Under the pieces are notes generated by a model. It made no database searches and was not told where the DNA came from. It saw nothing but the letters and a program-made list of their open reading frames with translations. This document shows, one piece after another, positions 1-8,233 of a stretch of 39,454 bases of DNA (its first letter is position 1; every line of letters begins with the position of its first letter). Position numbers and translations under genes: made by a program. Source of the DNA: UMGS1696 sp964430105. GTDB lineage: Bacteria; Bacillota; Clostridia; Oscillospirales; CAG-272. The stretch is from assembly GCA_964430105.1 (NCBI GenBank), contig CAYSEF010000016.1, positions 1-39,454 on the forward strand. The letters run 5' to 3'.

Positions 1-56
1 TGCGATGATAGTTGTAACGGTTTTTGCTAATTTTTAGAACAGTTTACGCCACTTGT

Positions 57-76
57 AGTAAAGCAAACGCTTTACT
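57..76. other. Perfect 8-bp hairpin overlapping the stop codon of lipoprotein A
   Basis: AGTAAAGC, 4-nt loop, GCTTTACT. The TAA stop (minus strand, 72-74) lies in one arm. No uridine tract follows on the minus strand, so it is not a textbook terminator; it could protect the mRNA 3' end. The rest of positions 1-56 shows nothing recognisable. Confidence 0.4.
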
Positions 77-1583
77 GCTGAGATTCAGCTACATCGGCGA
101 GTTGTTGGCAAATGATCTGTACAGTCTTGTTCCATGCCTTTTCGGAACCTTTGAACTTGGAGGCGATATTCTGAACCTGACCACTAAGCTGAGTACGGAA
201 GAAGTGGTTGATATTATTGAGCTTTTCAGAATAAAGGGTTACAAAGTCGCAGGATACATTCTGAGCAATAAGTTCGATCATACGACCGGAGTCGGAGTCA
301 CGAGTGAACTTGGTCTTGAGAGCAACTTCATAATATGCAGGAGAAACAAGACGATAGCTTTCAGATGCCATAGCTTCGAGAGTTGCGCTGATAGCGTCGA
401 ACTTGTCATAAGCGGTAATAGGAGTACCAAAGAGTGTTACAGAGTCATGCGCTCTTGTGTTATAGTGTTCCTGAGTTTCGTCGAGCTTCGGGAGAGGGAT
501 GATCTTGAAGTCATCTTCCATATCACGGAGATAAATTTCAGACTGATAAAGCTTGTTACATGTGAGCATATATCTGCCTTCGCTATATCTTGTCATTGTA
601 GTAACAGAGTCATCTTCGGAAGGTGTAATATAACCGGGGTTATTGAAAACGAGTCTGTAAATCTTATCATAGAATGTGTATGTACGTTCGTTGTTAAGAG
701 TTACGATAGGTTCGCCGTTTGTATCGTAGTTACCGAATTCAACCATAGCACCGGCAGCCATACCGTCCATGATGTCATTGGTATGGATAAGTGCAAGACC
801 AACTGTGTCAAGTGCATCAACGGTATCATTTCCGTTTTCATCTACATATACATTTGAAGAAAGCTCATACATCTTATCAAGAGTCCAAGTGCCTTCGTCA
901 ACAAGATCATATACGTTGAGAGTAGGATAATAATCGTTCCAAAGACGGTCGTTTACAAAAGTAACGTACATACCACCTGTGTAACGGAGAGAGATAGGAC
1001 CGGTTGCCCAGAATGAAGCATCACCGTATGACATAGCAGTGATATAGTCAGTACCCCAATATTCTCGTGAGAAATCGTTGTACTTGAGATTATTCAGATT
1101 ATATACAAGACCTTCTGTAGCTGCACCTATGCCATAGTACTGATAAACACCAACTATATCATAGTCCGGTGTACCTGCTGTTACGGATGTACGGAGCAGA
1201 GGAGTGATATTATTCATTGTGTATACATTCTGGAGCACAATGTTTATATTAAGACGATCCTGAATTATGCCGTTTCTCTGATATACAGCAGAATCGATAA
1301 TGTCACCGGTGTCCTCTTCAACATAGACTGATTTCTCTGTAAGGTTACCGTTACTACCTTCTTCAATAGTGAAACGCATTTCAATACCGCCGAAATCCAA
1401 TTTTTCAGGCATATCGTCAAGGTATTTCTTTGTTTCTTCTGCGTCAACTGTAGCATCAGCGTTAGGTGCATCTGTGGACACAGGTGTAGTTTTGTTATCA
1501 CTGTTTACGTCGCTATTAGAGCAAGATGCAAGTGGGATAAGCATCAATCCTGAGAGAAGCGCACAAAGAATTCTCTTAAACAT
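72..1583 (-). CDS. Extracellular solute-binding lipoprotein (ABC-type sugar uptake), paralog A
   Basis: A 503-residue secreted lipoprotein, probably the substrate receptor of an ABC sugar importer. A basic N-terminus and hydrophobic stretch lead to the lipobox L-A-S-C with lipidated Cys21, followed by a Ser/Asn/Asp/Thr-rich linker to about residue 55. The body has the layout of large family-1 solute-binding proteins, including a W-T-L-D-K-M-Y-E segment and a calcium-loop-like stretch at 248-259 (Asp248, Asn250, Asn252, Asp256, Asp259), as often seen in Clostridia and Paenibacillus homologues. SD AGGAG lies 4-5 nt before the ATG. It is closely similar along its whole length to the lipoprotein encoded just upstream (1808-3322), so the pair arose by tandem duplication. 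No permease is adjacent. The ligand is unknown; the mannosidase operon nearby makes a mannose-containing glycan a reasonable guess only. Confidence 0.9.
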   Translation of the reverse strand: MFKRILCALLSGLMLIPLASCSNSDVNSDNKTTPVSTDAPNADATVDAEETKKYLDDMPEKLDFGGIEMRFTIEEGSNGNLTEKSVYVEEDTGDIIDSAVYQRNGIIQDRLNINIVLQNVYTMNNITPLLRTSVTAGTPDYDIVGVYQYYGIGAATEGLVYNLNNLKYNDFSREYWGTDYITAMSYGDASFWATGPISLRYTGGMYVTFVNDRLWNDYYPTLNVYDLVDEGTWTLDKMYELSSNVYVDENGNDTVDALDTVGLALIHTNDIMDGMAAGAMVEFGNYDTNGEPIVTLNNERTYTFYDKIYRLVFNNPGYITPSEDDSVTTMTRYSEGRYMLTCNKLYQSEIYLRDMEDDFKIIPLPKLDETQEHYNTRAHDSVTLFGTPITAYDKFDAISATLEAMASESYRLVSPAYYEVALKTKFTRDSDSGRMIELIAQNVSCDFVTLYSEKLNNINHFFRTQLSGQVQNIASKFKGSEKAWNKTVQIICQQLADVAESQQ

Positions 1584-1602
1584 AATAGACTCCTAAAATT
1601 TA

Positions 1603-1632
1603 ATTATAATAGAGTAAAAAAAGTCAAATCAA
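1603..1632 (-). promoter_or_regulatory. Possible sigma-A promoter of solute-binding protein A
   Basis: On the minus strand a perfect -10 TATAAT (1603-1608) is preceded at 18 bp by TTGATT (1627-1632). The predicted transcript start lies only about a dozen bases before the ribosome binding site, so the leader would be very short. The terminator of the upstream paralog lies between the two genes, consistent with separate transcription. Confidence 0.45.
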
Positions 1633-1755
1633 TATGCAGACTTAAGTCTCTACGTTACATTAGATATTTTACCACAAAACTACCTCAAATTACAATATTT
1701 TTTGGATAAAATATTGTAAAGTTTACAAAATAACGTAAAAATAGATATAAACAAA

Positions 1756-1795
1756 TAAAAAATAACGGCATGACGTATTTCAGCCATACCGTTAA
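1756..1795 (-). terminator. Intrinsic terminator after solute-binding protein B
   Basis: On the minus strand AACGGTATG pairs with CATGCCGTT (one G-U) around a 12-nt loop, followed by ATTTTTTATT. It begins about 15 nt after the stop of the 1808-3322 gene and separates the two paralogous lipoprotein genes. Confidence 0.8.
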
Positions 1796-1807
1796 TGTAA
1801 TTATATC

Positions 1808-3322
1808 TTACTGTTCCTGAGAAATAGCAACACTTTCGAGTTCTTCGAGAAGCATCTGGATAGATTTCTTCCAAACCTTGTCGTTAGTCTTGAAGGAGGA
1901 GGCGATGCTTTCCTTCTGAGCAGAGAGCTGGTTACGGAAGAAGTGGTTGATATCACCAAGCTCAACGGAGTAGAGTGTAACAAAGTCACAGGATACGTTC
2001 TGAGCGATGAGGTCGATCATACGGCCGGAGTCAGAGTCACGAGTGAACTTTGTTTTAAGAGCAACTTCGTAGTAAGCAGGTGCTACAAGACGATAGCTTT
2101 CAGATGCAAGAGCTTCGAGAGTTGCACTGATAGCATCGAACTTTTCTGTAGCAGTGATCGGCACACCAAAGAGAGTTACAGAGTCATGTACACGAGTGTT
2201 GTAATGAGGCTGAGTTTCGTCAAGCTTCGGGAGAGGAATAATCTTGAAGTCATCTTCCATATCGCGGAGGTAGATAGCGGACTGATAAAGCTTATTGACA
2301 GTGAGCATATATCTGCCTTCTGCGAACTTTGTCATAAGAGTTGCAGAGTCATCATCGACAGATTCGTAATAACCGGGGTTCTTGTAGATCAAATTGTACA
2401 TCTTATCGTAGAAGGTGTAAGTACGTTCATTGTTAAGGGTAACGTAAGGATTACCTTCTTCATCAACACTACCGAATTCAACCATAGCACCGGCAGCCAT
2501 ACCATCGATGGGGTCAATGCAGATGAGAGAAAGACCAACGATGTCGTTTGCGTCAACTGTAGCATCAGCATTAGTGTCCTGATATACACCGGAGGAAAGC
2601 TCATACATCTTGTCGAGAGTCCATTTTCCTTCATCAACAACACTGTAGATATCAGTATCGCTGTAGTAGTCTTTCATAAGACGGTCGTTTACATAAGTAA
2701 CGTACATACCACCTGTGTAACGGAGAGAAAGGTCACCTGTTGCCCAGTAGGTTGCGTTCTTATAGGACATATCGTTAATATAACCGGTAGCCCAATATTC
2801 ACGGTCGAAGTCGTTGTACTGAAGGTTGTTGAGGTTGTAAATAAGACCTTCTGTTGCTGCACCTATACCATAGTACTGATAAACACCAACGATGTCATAA
2901 TCGGTAGTACCAGCGCTGACAGCAGTACGGAGAAGGGCAGGAAGTGTGTTCTTGCTGTGAACTTCCTGAAGAACGATGTTGATGCCAAGACGATCATTTA
3001 CGATACCATTTCTCTGATATACAGCGGAATCAACGATATCGCCGGTATCTTCTTCAACGAAAATAGACTGTTCGCTGAGGTTACCGTTAGAACCTTCTTC
3101 TACATTGAAACGAATATCAATGCCACCGAAATCCATAGTATCGGGCAGATCATCAAGATATTTCTCGGTCTCTGCTGTGCCTTCACCGGAAGCATCTACA
3201 CTGGGTGTATTGCCGGAGGAAGTTTCGGTTTCCTTGCCAGAGTTTGCGCTGTTGTTAGAGCAGGATGTGAGCGGGATAAGCATCATTCCTGCAAGGAGAG
3301 CGCAAAGAATTCTCTTAAACAT
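1808..3322 (-). CDS. Extracellular solute-binding lipoprotein (ABC-type sugar uptake), paralog B
   Basis: A 504-residue lipoprotein and close paralog of the downstream gene at 72-1583. The signal peptide is nearly identical and the lipobox is L-T-S-C (Cys21). The linker to about residue 53 differs strongly from paralog A, while the folded domain from about residue 54 is conserved, as expected when a linker drifts freely. A calcium-loop-like segment runs from Asp249 to Asp260. SD AAGGAG precedes the ATG by about 11 nt. The gene has its own strong promoter and terminator, so it is a monocistronic unit next to, not inside, the mannosidase operon. Expected role: outer-face binding of a sugar or oligosaccharide for an ABC permease encoded elsewhere. 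The ligand cannot be read from sequence. Confidence 0.9.
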   Translation of the reverse strand: MFKRILCALLAGMMLIPLTSCSNNSANSGKETETSSGNTPSVDASGEGTAETEKYLDDLPDTMDFGGIDIRFNVEEGSNGNLSEQSIFVEEDTGDIVDSAVYQRNGIVNDRLGINIVLQEVHSKNTLPALLRTAVSAGTTDYDIVGVYQYYGIGAATEGLIYNLNNLQYNDFDREYWATGYINDMSYKNATYWATGDLSLRYTGGMYVTYVNDRLMKDYYSDTDIYSVVDEGKWTLDKMYELSSGVYQDTNADATVDANDIVGLSLICIDPIDGMAAGAMVEFGSVDEEGNPYVTLNNERTYTFYDKMYNLIYKNPGYYESVDDDSATLMTKFAEGRYMLTVNKLYQSAIYLRDMEDDFKIIPLPKLDETQPHYNTRVHDSVTLFGVPITATEKFDAISATLEALASESYRLVAPAYYEVALKTKFTRDSDSGRMIDLIAQNVSCDFVTLYSVELGDINHFFRNQLSAQKESIASSFKTNDKVWKKSIQMLLEELESVAISQEQ

Positions 3323-3390
3323 ATTAAATCAGCTCCTTGTAAATTTGGAAAGTATAGTGCATATTTAATAAATACACCTTTTTCAATGTA

Positions 3391-3419
3391 ATTCTATCAC
3401 AAAAAAAATTATATTTCAA
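3391..3419 (-). promoter_or_regulatory. Sigma-A promoter of solute-binding protein B
   Basis: Minus strand TTGAAA (3414-3419), 17-bp spacer, TAGAAT (3391-3396). The spacer ends in TTGTGA, exactly as in the promoter of the beta-propeller/mannosidase operon at 9283-9311, which has the same -35. An imperfect dyad (3357-3377, 7 of 10 positions paired) lies just downstream of the predicted start. Confidence 0.72.
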
Positions 3420-3530
3420 TAATAGTTATTACTAATAATAAACGTATTGCGAAAATAATATTGGTGAAAATTTATAAAAATACACTCATAAAAAAACAAA
3501 ATAGACTATGATTGTTGGTGTATATTACCA

Positions 3531-3577
3531 AACAAAAACAGGCAGTAAACGCAAATTTCACGCTTACCGCCTGTTTA
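3531..3577 (-). terminator. Intrinsic terminator of the propeller-mannosidase operon
   Basis: Minus strand AAACAGGCGGTAAGCG pairs imperfectly with CGTTTACTGCCTGTTT and is followed by a T-rich tail. It starts about 14 nt after the stop of the GH38 gene and closes the four-gene operon. Confidence 0.8.
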
Positions 3578-3590
3578 TGTTATTTGATTT

Positions 3591-6074
3591 TTACTTTACT
3601 TCGATCGGAACTGCGCCTTCGAGCATATCGGTTTCTTCAATCTTACCATCTGCAATCTTGAATGTCTTGATTTCAAACGGCTTCAAGGATACATCAGTTG
3701 CAATTCCGCATACGGGAATATCAATATGAGTTGTGGTAGCTGTACCCTGACATTCGAAAATACGAAGGATATAAACCTTTGCATCACGTTCACTCTGCTT
3801 GAAGCAGCTGAGAGAAACATTTTCTTTATCAATAGAGATAAGTGCTTTGGGTTTAACGCCATTTCCTGACGGGCAGAATGCAAGCGCATATGCCTTTTGG
3901 TTGAACATAGCAGCTTCACGGTCTGCATTAAGAAGCATTTCGTCCTTGCCACCAACCATAAAGCGGAAACGATATCTACGTTCGCCCTGATCCATTCTCT
4001 GCTGATACATCGGTTCATGGAAAGGTTCGCCCCATGTGGAGTGACCGGAACCGAAGCCTGCGGAACGAAGGAGTGTCATTCTTGCAGTGCCATCCTGATA
4101 ATCGGAGCCATAAACACCGTCATCGATAATAGTCATTGCGGATTCATCATCAGCGATTGTCTGCCAATACTGAGAAACTACATCGCCGAACGACATATGA
4201 AGTTCTTCACGACCGAAAATTGTCTGACCGATGTACTTACCGCTTTCGATAGTTGTGGGAACGCAAAGCTTCAGACGCTTTTCAAGCTCATGATTGAATA
4301 CACGAACCTCAACTTCGAGAATACCGGTTACCTTATCAATGATATATCTCATAAGGAGAAGTGAATTATTGTAGCTGAAATCAGCTTCAACAACTACATT
4401 CATATCACCTTCGTCAGTTACACGAACAGGCTGAACGATTCCACCCTTAACACCGGAGAAATCTGTAGCCTGACCGGGAGTCATGAGATTAAATCTGCCA
4501 AGCGGGTAACGAAGGTCGAGAGCGGCATTTCCGTCCCAACAGCTGAGAGCATCCTGGAAAATTTCTACAGCGAATGCACCGGGCTTGAGGTATTCCTTGC
4601 CATCGAATTCATAGCTGTCAACAAGACCTGTACGAGTGTTGACTACTACCTTACCATGTGCTGTTTCTACAACAATGCGTGTTCTTTCGGGCTTGATCTG
4701 CGGTTCGGGACGCTTTGGAATAATTTCAAAATGAATATCGAAGCGACTCATTGAACACGGAGGAAGCTCAGCCTGGAAGATAACTCTCTTACACCAGTCC
4801 ATGTAGAAGTTACCGGATTCCTTAGCCTGCTGAGAACGAAGTGGCTTACCATCCTGATATACTATAGGATTGGAGAATTCCTTGTGCCACATCTGTCTGG
4901 GAAGGAGGAATTCAACATCGATAGGCTGATTATATGTAAATGGATGTGGGTTGTAAACAAGAAGCGGAACAGTGTTGCCGTCCTTGATCTTTTCCTGACC
5001 TGCGCAAAGTGCAAGGAAATACTTTGATTTCAGCTTGTTGGTGATTTCAAGACCGTGATCGAGCATACGGAGTGTATCATCCTCAACGGGCTGGATACAT
5101 GAGCCGGGAAGAGCATCATGGAATTCAGAGAACAGAAGATCACGCCATGCGTCGTCGATTTTTTCTTTTTCGTAAGTTGAAAGACCTGCAAGCTCACAGT
5201 GAGAAGCCATTTTTTCAACCATAACGAGGTCATTTTCAAGCTTACGATGCATCTGCTTGATACGAATTATAGAGGTGTAGCAACCTTCCATAAGGGGATT
5301 CAAGCCACGTTCAACTACAGGAAGCTTAGATCTGTCAACAGTCTTGAAATATTCGTCAGGAGTAGAGTGAATGATATCTGCACCATTCTTCTTCATCTCA
5401 GCGATATTGTCAAGGTCAATTCTGGAAGGACCACCGCCATGGTTTCCGACGCCCCAAAGGTAAAGTGCAGTGTCTTCATCTTTATGACGTTCGATCCAAT
5501 TAGGAAGTTCTTCGTTTACCTTACCGAGAACGGAGTTATAACCCTTGTCTGAACGATGAACGAGAATTTCGGACTCTCCATCGTAGCCGTGCCAAAGGAA
5601 GTCTTCGTTCGGGAAAGGATAATTGCCACGTCCGGGTCTGATATTTACATAATGCTTGTATCCGCATTTTTCAAACATCTGAACAAGACCCTGCGCATGA
5701 CCGAAAGAGTCAACGTTTACAGCAGTAACAGGAACTTTTTCGAACTTATCATAGAAATAGATACGTCCGCGAAGAACCTGACGATAAATCGATTCGCCGG
5801 AGGGGATATTACAGTCAGGCTGGAGGAACCAACCGCCAACGATTTCCCAACGACCTTCTTTTACCTGCTTCTGAATTTTTGCGAACAGCTCCGGTTCATG
5901 TTCTTCGATCCATTCATACAAAAGAGATTCGTTATGGTTGAAGATGAAATCGGGGTATTCATCGATAAAATTAGATGCGGCACGGAAAGTTGAAATGCCT
6001 TCACTCATGCCCGATTCCCATTGCCACAGCCAAACCGGATCGAGGTGAGCATTACAGAACATATATGTTTTCAT
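3591..6074 (-). CDS. GH38 alpha-mannosidase-like glycoside hydrolase, cytoplasmic
   Basis: An 827-residue protein without signal peptide, matching glycoside hydrolase family 38. The N-terminal catalytic domain shows the zinc-binding A-H-L-D-P-V-W motif (His10, Asp12), the N-V-D-S-F-G-H nucleophile region with Asp122, and a later zinc-type histidine in G-N-H-G-G-G (His212). The C-terminal half is rich in beta-strand sequence, as in the family. GH38 enzymes are retaining, zinc-dependent alpha-mannosidases; here the substrate is probably an imported mannoside or mannosylated oligosaccharide. It is the last gene of an operon with three beta-propeller proteins, 39 bp after the nearest one. The exact linkage specificity, and whether the true substrate is mannose or a related sugar, cannot be read from sequence. 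Confidence 0.9.
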   Translation of the reverse strand: MKTYMFCNAHLDPVWLWQWESGMSEGISTFRAASNFIDEYPDFIFNHNESLLYEWIEEHEPELFAKIQKQVKEGRWEIVGGWFLQPDCNIPSGESIYRQVLRGRIYFYDKFEKVPVTAVNVDSFGHAQGLVQMFEKCGYKHYVNIRPGRGNYPFPNEDFLWHGYDGESEILVHRSDKGYNSVLGKVNEELPNWIERHKDEDTALYLWGVGNHGGGPSRIDLDNIAEMKKNGADIIHSTPDEYFKTVDRSKLPVVERGLNPLMEGCYTSIIRIKQMHRKLENDLVMVEKMASHCELAGLSTYEKEKIDDAWRDLLFSEFHDALPGSCIQPVEDDTLRMLDHGLEITNKLKSKYFLALCAGQEKIKDGNTVPLLVYNPHPFTYNQPIDVEFLLPRQMWHKEFSNPIVYQDGKPLRSQQAKESGNFYMDWCKRVIFQAELPPCSMSRFDIHFEIIPKRPEPQIKPERTRIVVETAHGKVVVNTRTGLVDSYEFDGKEYLKPGAFAVEIFQDALSCWDGNAALDLRYPLGRFNLMTPGQATDFSGVKGGIVQPVRVTDEGDMNVVVEADFSYNNSLLLMRYIIDKVTGILEVEVRVFNHELEKRLKLCVPTTIESGKYIGQTIFGREELHMSFGDVVSQYWQTIADDESAMTIIDDGVYGSDYQDGTARMTLLRSAGFGSGHSTWGEPFHEPMYQQRMDQGERRYRFRFMVGGKDEMLLNADREAAMFNQKAYALAFCPSGNGVKPKALISIDKENVSLSCFKQSERDAKVYILRIFECQGTATTTHIDIPVCGIATDVSLKPFEIKTFKIADGKIEETDMLEGAVPIEVK

Positions 6075-6113
6075 GCTTTTTTCTCCTAATTAAACTTGCT
6101 TATACTTGAAATG

Positions 6114-7091
6114 TTATCTTTGAACGGAGGAGGGGATTCTCGGGTCTACACCGTCATGAAGAATGTGTACAGTTGTAGCAGGGCCGAGATTTTTCCAGTC
6201 TTTGAGAACCCAAACTACCTTTTTGTCAGGAGTAACTTCTACCAACTGTGGAGTTTTTCCGACATCACCGCGTGAACAGAGTATAGTATTTCCGTTATCA
6301 AGACGAACACAGCTTTGGCTTCCGTTCAGACGATATTCCTCAGGAATTTCGCTGAGATGGAATTCCCAAACGATTTCGCCTGCCTTATTTACTTCGATGA
6401 CACGGTTTTGACTTTCTGCGGTAATCAGAGTATTGCCGTTTTTAAGACGTATTGCAGCCCATGGCATATGGATATTATACTGCCATACGACATTCATATC
6501 CTCGTCATACTCTACGACCTTTTCTTCCTGCAAATAGGACATAAGATATGTTCCGTCAGGTGTGTAGCGCATTCTTCTGAACTGACCATGTACGCTAAGA
6601 TCTGAGTTATAAGGAACTACTTTTTCCCACAGCACATTACCTGTTTTGCGGTCTATCATAACAAGCTTTGGCGGATGACCATTTACTACCATGAGAGCTT
6701 TGTCATCACCGATAGGCTGAATAGCGTGAACCTCTCTGTTCTCGCCACAGTCATATCTCCAAACGAGTTTTTTCTGAGGTGTAACTTCACCTGCCCATGG
6801 CATTCTTGTGAACAGTATATTGCCATCAGGTGTCATCCATACATCGTCGTATTCCCAGCCTTTGCCTGTGCTGAAAGTCCAAACGATCTTGCCACCGACA
6901 ATGAGAAACATTTTATTGCAACCCTCACCGATATAGAGCATATCATGGCGTGCAAGACCTTCACCGGGGAGAGACGGATCCTGACCTTCGGGAGTTATAG
7001 CCCAAAGATCAGCTTCTTCCTCGTCTTCGCCCCATTCGGGAATGTTAGGATCAAGGTATTTGTTTATTGCATCATCAAGTATATGTTTCAT
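6114..7091 (-). CDS. Cytoplasmic beta-propeller protein (arylsulfotransferase/PQQ-like fold), copy 1
   Basis: 325 residues with the ATG at 7091, chosen because GGAG lies 6-9 nt upstream and the start matches the N-termini of both paralogs; an upstream in-frame start would add 8 residues without a ribosome site. No signal peptide. Repeats of about 45 residues carry the pattern N-G-N-T-L/I-L followed by E-V...V-W-E, typical of beta-propeller blades of the arylsulfotransferase or PQQ-like type. Residues kept in all three copies include His49-Asp50, His122, His168, the Arg172-Arg173 pair, R-L-K-N-G-N-T-L-I and S-C-V-R-L-D-N-G-N-T. It ends in V-Q-R, where the others end in C-Q-R. It lies between copy 2 and the GH38 gene. 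Function unknown; a sugar-modifying or sugar-cleaving enzyme acting with the mannosidase is an inference. Confidence 0.8.
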   Translation of the reverse strand: MKHILDDAINKYLDPNIPEWGEDEEEADLWAITPEGQDPSLPGEGLARHDMLYIGEGCNKMFLIVGGKIVWTFSTGKGWEYDDVWMTPDGNILFTRMPWAGEVTPQKKLVWRYDCGENREVHAIQPIGDDKALMVVNGHPPKLVMIDRKTGNVLWEKVVPYNSDLSVHGQFRRMRYTPDGTYLMSYLQEEKVVEYDEDMNVVWQYNIHMPWAAIRLKNGNTLITAESQNRVIEVNKAGEIVWEFHLSEIPEEYRLNGSQSCVRLDNGNTILCSRGDVGKTPQLVEVTPDKKVVWVLKDWKNLGPATTVHILHDGVDPRIPSSVQR

Positions 7092-7156
7092 AATTTGCTC
7101 CAAAACTATATTCAAAATTGTGCGGTTGTATCTTCAAATACTTGCACAGTGAAGCG

Positions 7157-8134
7157 TTATCTCTGGCATTCACCCGGATTTTCGGGAATACCACCGTCAT
7201 GGAGTATCTGTACAGCAGTGCCGGGACCGAGGTTCTTCCAGTCCTTAACTACCCATACTACTTCCTTTTCAGGTGTGATTTCTACGAGCTGAGGAGTTCT
7301 GCCACCCTGACCACGTGCACAAAGAATTGTGTTACCATTGTCAAGACGAACACAGCTCTGAGTTCCTGCAAGACGGATATCTTCGGGAAGCTCAGATACG
7401 GAGAATTCCCAAACTATTTCCTTTTCGGGAGTAACTTCAATAACTCTTTCGTTTCTTTCGTCAGAGATAAGGGTGTTACCGTTCTTAAGGCGGATAGCTG
7501 CCCAAGGCTGAGGAACATCATAGCTCCAAAGTTCGTTGAAATCGAGGTCATATTCTACAACCTTATTTTCCATGAGATAAGGCATGAGGTAGGTATTCTG
7601 AGCTGTCAGACGGAAACGACGTCCCTGGCCATGAGTACCATTCGGATTTTCGTAGGGAATTTCCTTTTCAACTTCGGTTTCACCGGTCTTTTTGTTGATG
7701 ATAAGGAGCTTCGGCTTTGGAAGAGCATTTACGATAACGAGCACCTTGTCAAGACCGATTGGCTGAAGTGTATGGATTTCAGTGCCTTCGGGAGCTTCCA
7801 TGCGCCAAACAACTTCCTTCTGAGGAGTAACTTCTGCCGCCCAGTACATACGAGAGAACACGATATTACCGTTTGTCATGAGCCAAATGTCATCAAGCTC
7901 ATTACCTGTACCTGTTTCATATGTCCAAACTATCTTACCGTCAACAACGAGGTAAATAGTGTTGTGACCTTCACCGATGTAGAGCATATCGTGACGTTCA
8001 AGACCACCTCCGATGTATGTGGGTTCGAGATCACGGTTCCATCTTATAGGATCAACCGGAATTTCAGATTCTGCAAACTTCGGAATGGAGGGATCAAGAA
8101 ACATTTTAATAGCATTATCCAATACGTGGCTCAT
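7157..8134 (-). CDS. Cytoplasmic beta-propeller protein (arylsulfotransferase/PQQ-like fold), copy 2
   Basis: 325 residues, no signal peptide, SD AAAGGAG before the ATG. It is a paralog of its two neighbours. Residues about 20-45 differ most: the acidic E-W-G-E-D-E-E-E stretch of copies 1 and 3 is replaced by an unrelated sequence with several prolines. The rest of the propeller, with the conserved histidines and the P-W-A-A-I-R-L-K-N-G-N-T motif, is intact. It is the second gene of the operon, 99 bp after copy 3 and 65 bp before copy 1. The divergence of one surface segment within a conserved scaffold suggests a different substrate or partner. Biochemical role not recognised. Confidence 0.8.
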   Translation of the reverse strand: MSHVLDNAIKMFLDPSIPKFAESEIPVDPIRWNRDLEPTYIGGGLERHDMLYIGEGHNTIYLVVDGKIVWTYETGTGNELDDIWLMTNGNIVFSRMYWAAEVTPQKEVVWRMEAPEGTEIHTLQPIGLDKVLVIVNALPKPKLLIINKKTGETEVEKEIPYENPNGTHGQGRRFRLTAQNTYLMPYLMENKVVEYDLDFNELWSYDVPQPWAAIRLKNGNTLISDERNERVIEVTPEKEIVWEFSVSELPEDIRLAGTQSCVRLDNGNTILCARGQGGRTPQLVEITPEKEVVWVVKDWKNLGPGTAVQILHDGGIPENPGECQR

Positions 8135-8233
8135 AAGTTTTCTCCTTTTATATATAGGAATAAATTATGGAATAATATTTAGAAATTGTCGGCACAAAAA
8201 TATGCACAAACTATGATTTGCAGTATTATTGAA

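Noticed and set aside
3357..3377. Second operator dyad near lipoprotein B promoter
   Set aside because: Only 7 of 10 positions pair in AT-rich DNA, so it is not listed as a feature.
1943..3391. Long open frame (482 codons) antisense to solute-binding protein B
   Set aside because: It mirrors the biased codons of the real gene; its protein is Cys/Val/Ile/Thr-rich with no domain. The same holds for long antisense frames opposite the propellers, the aldo/keto reductase and ackA.
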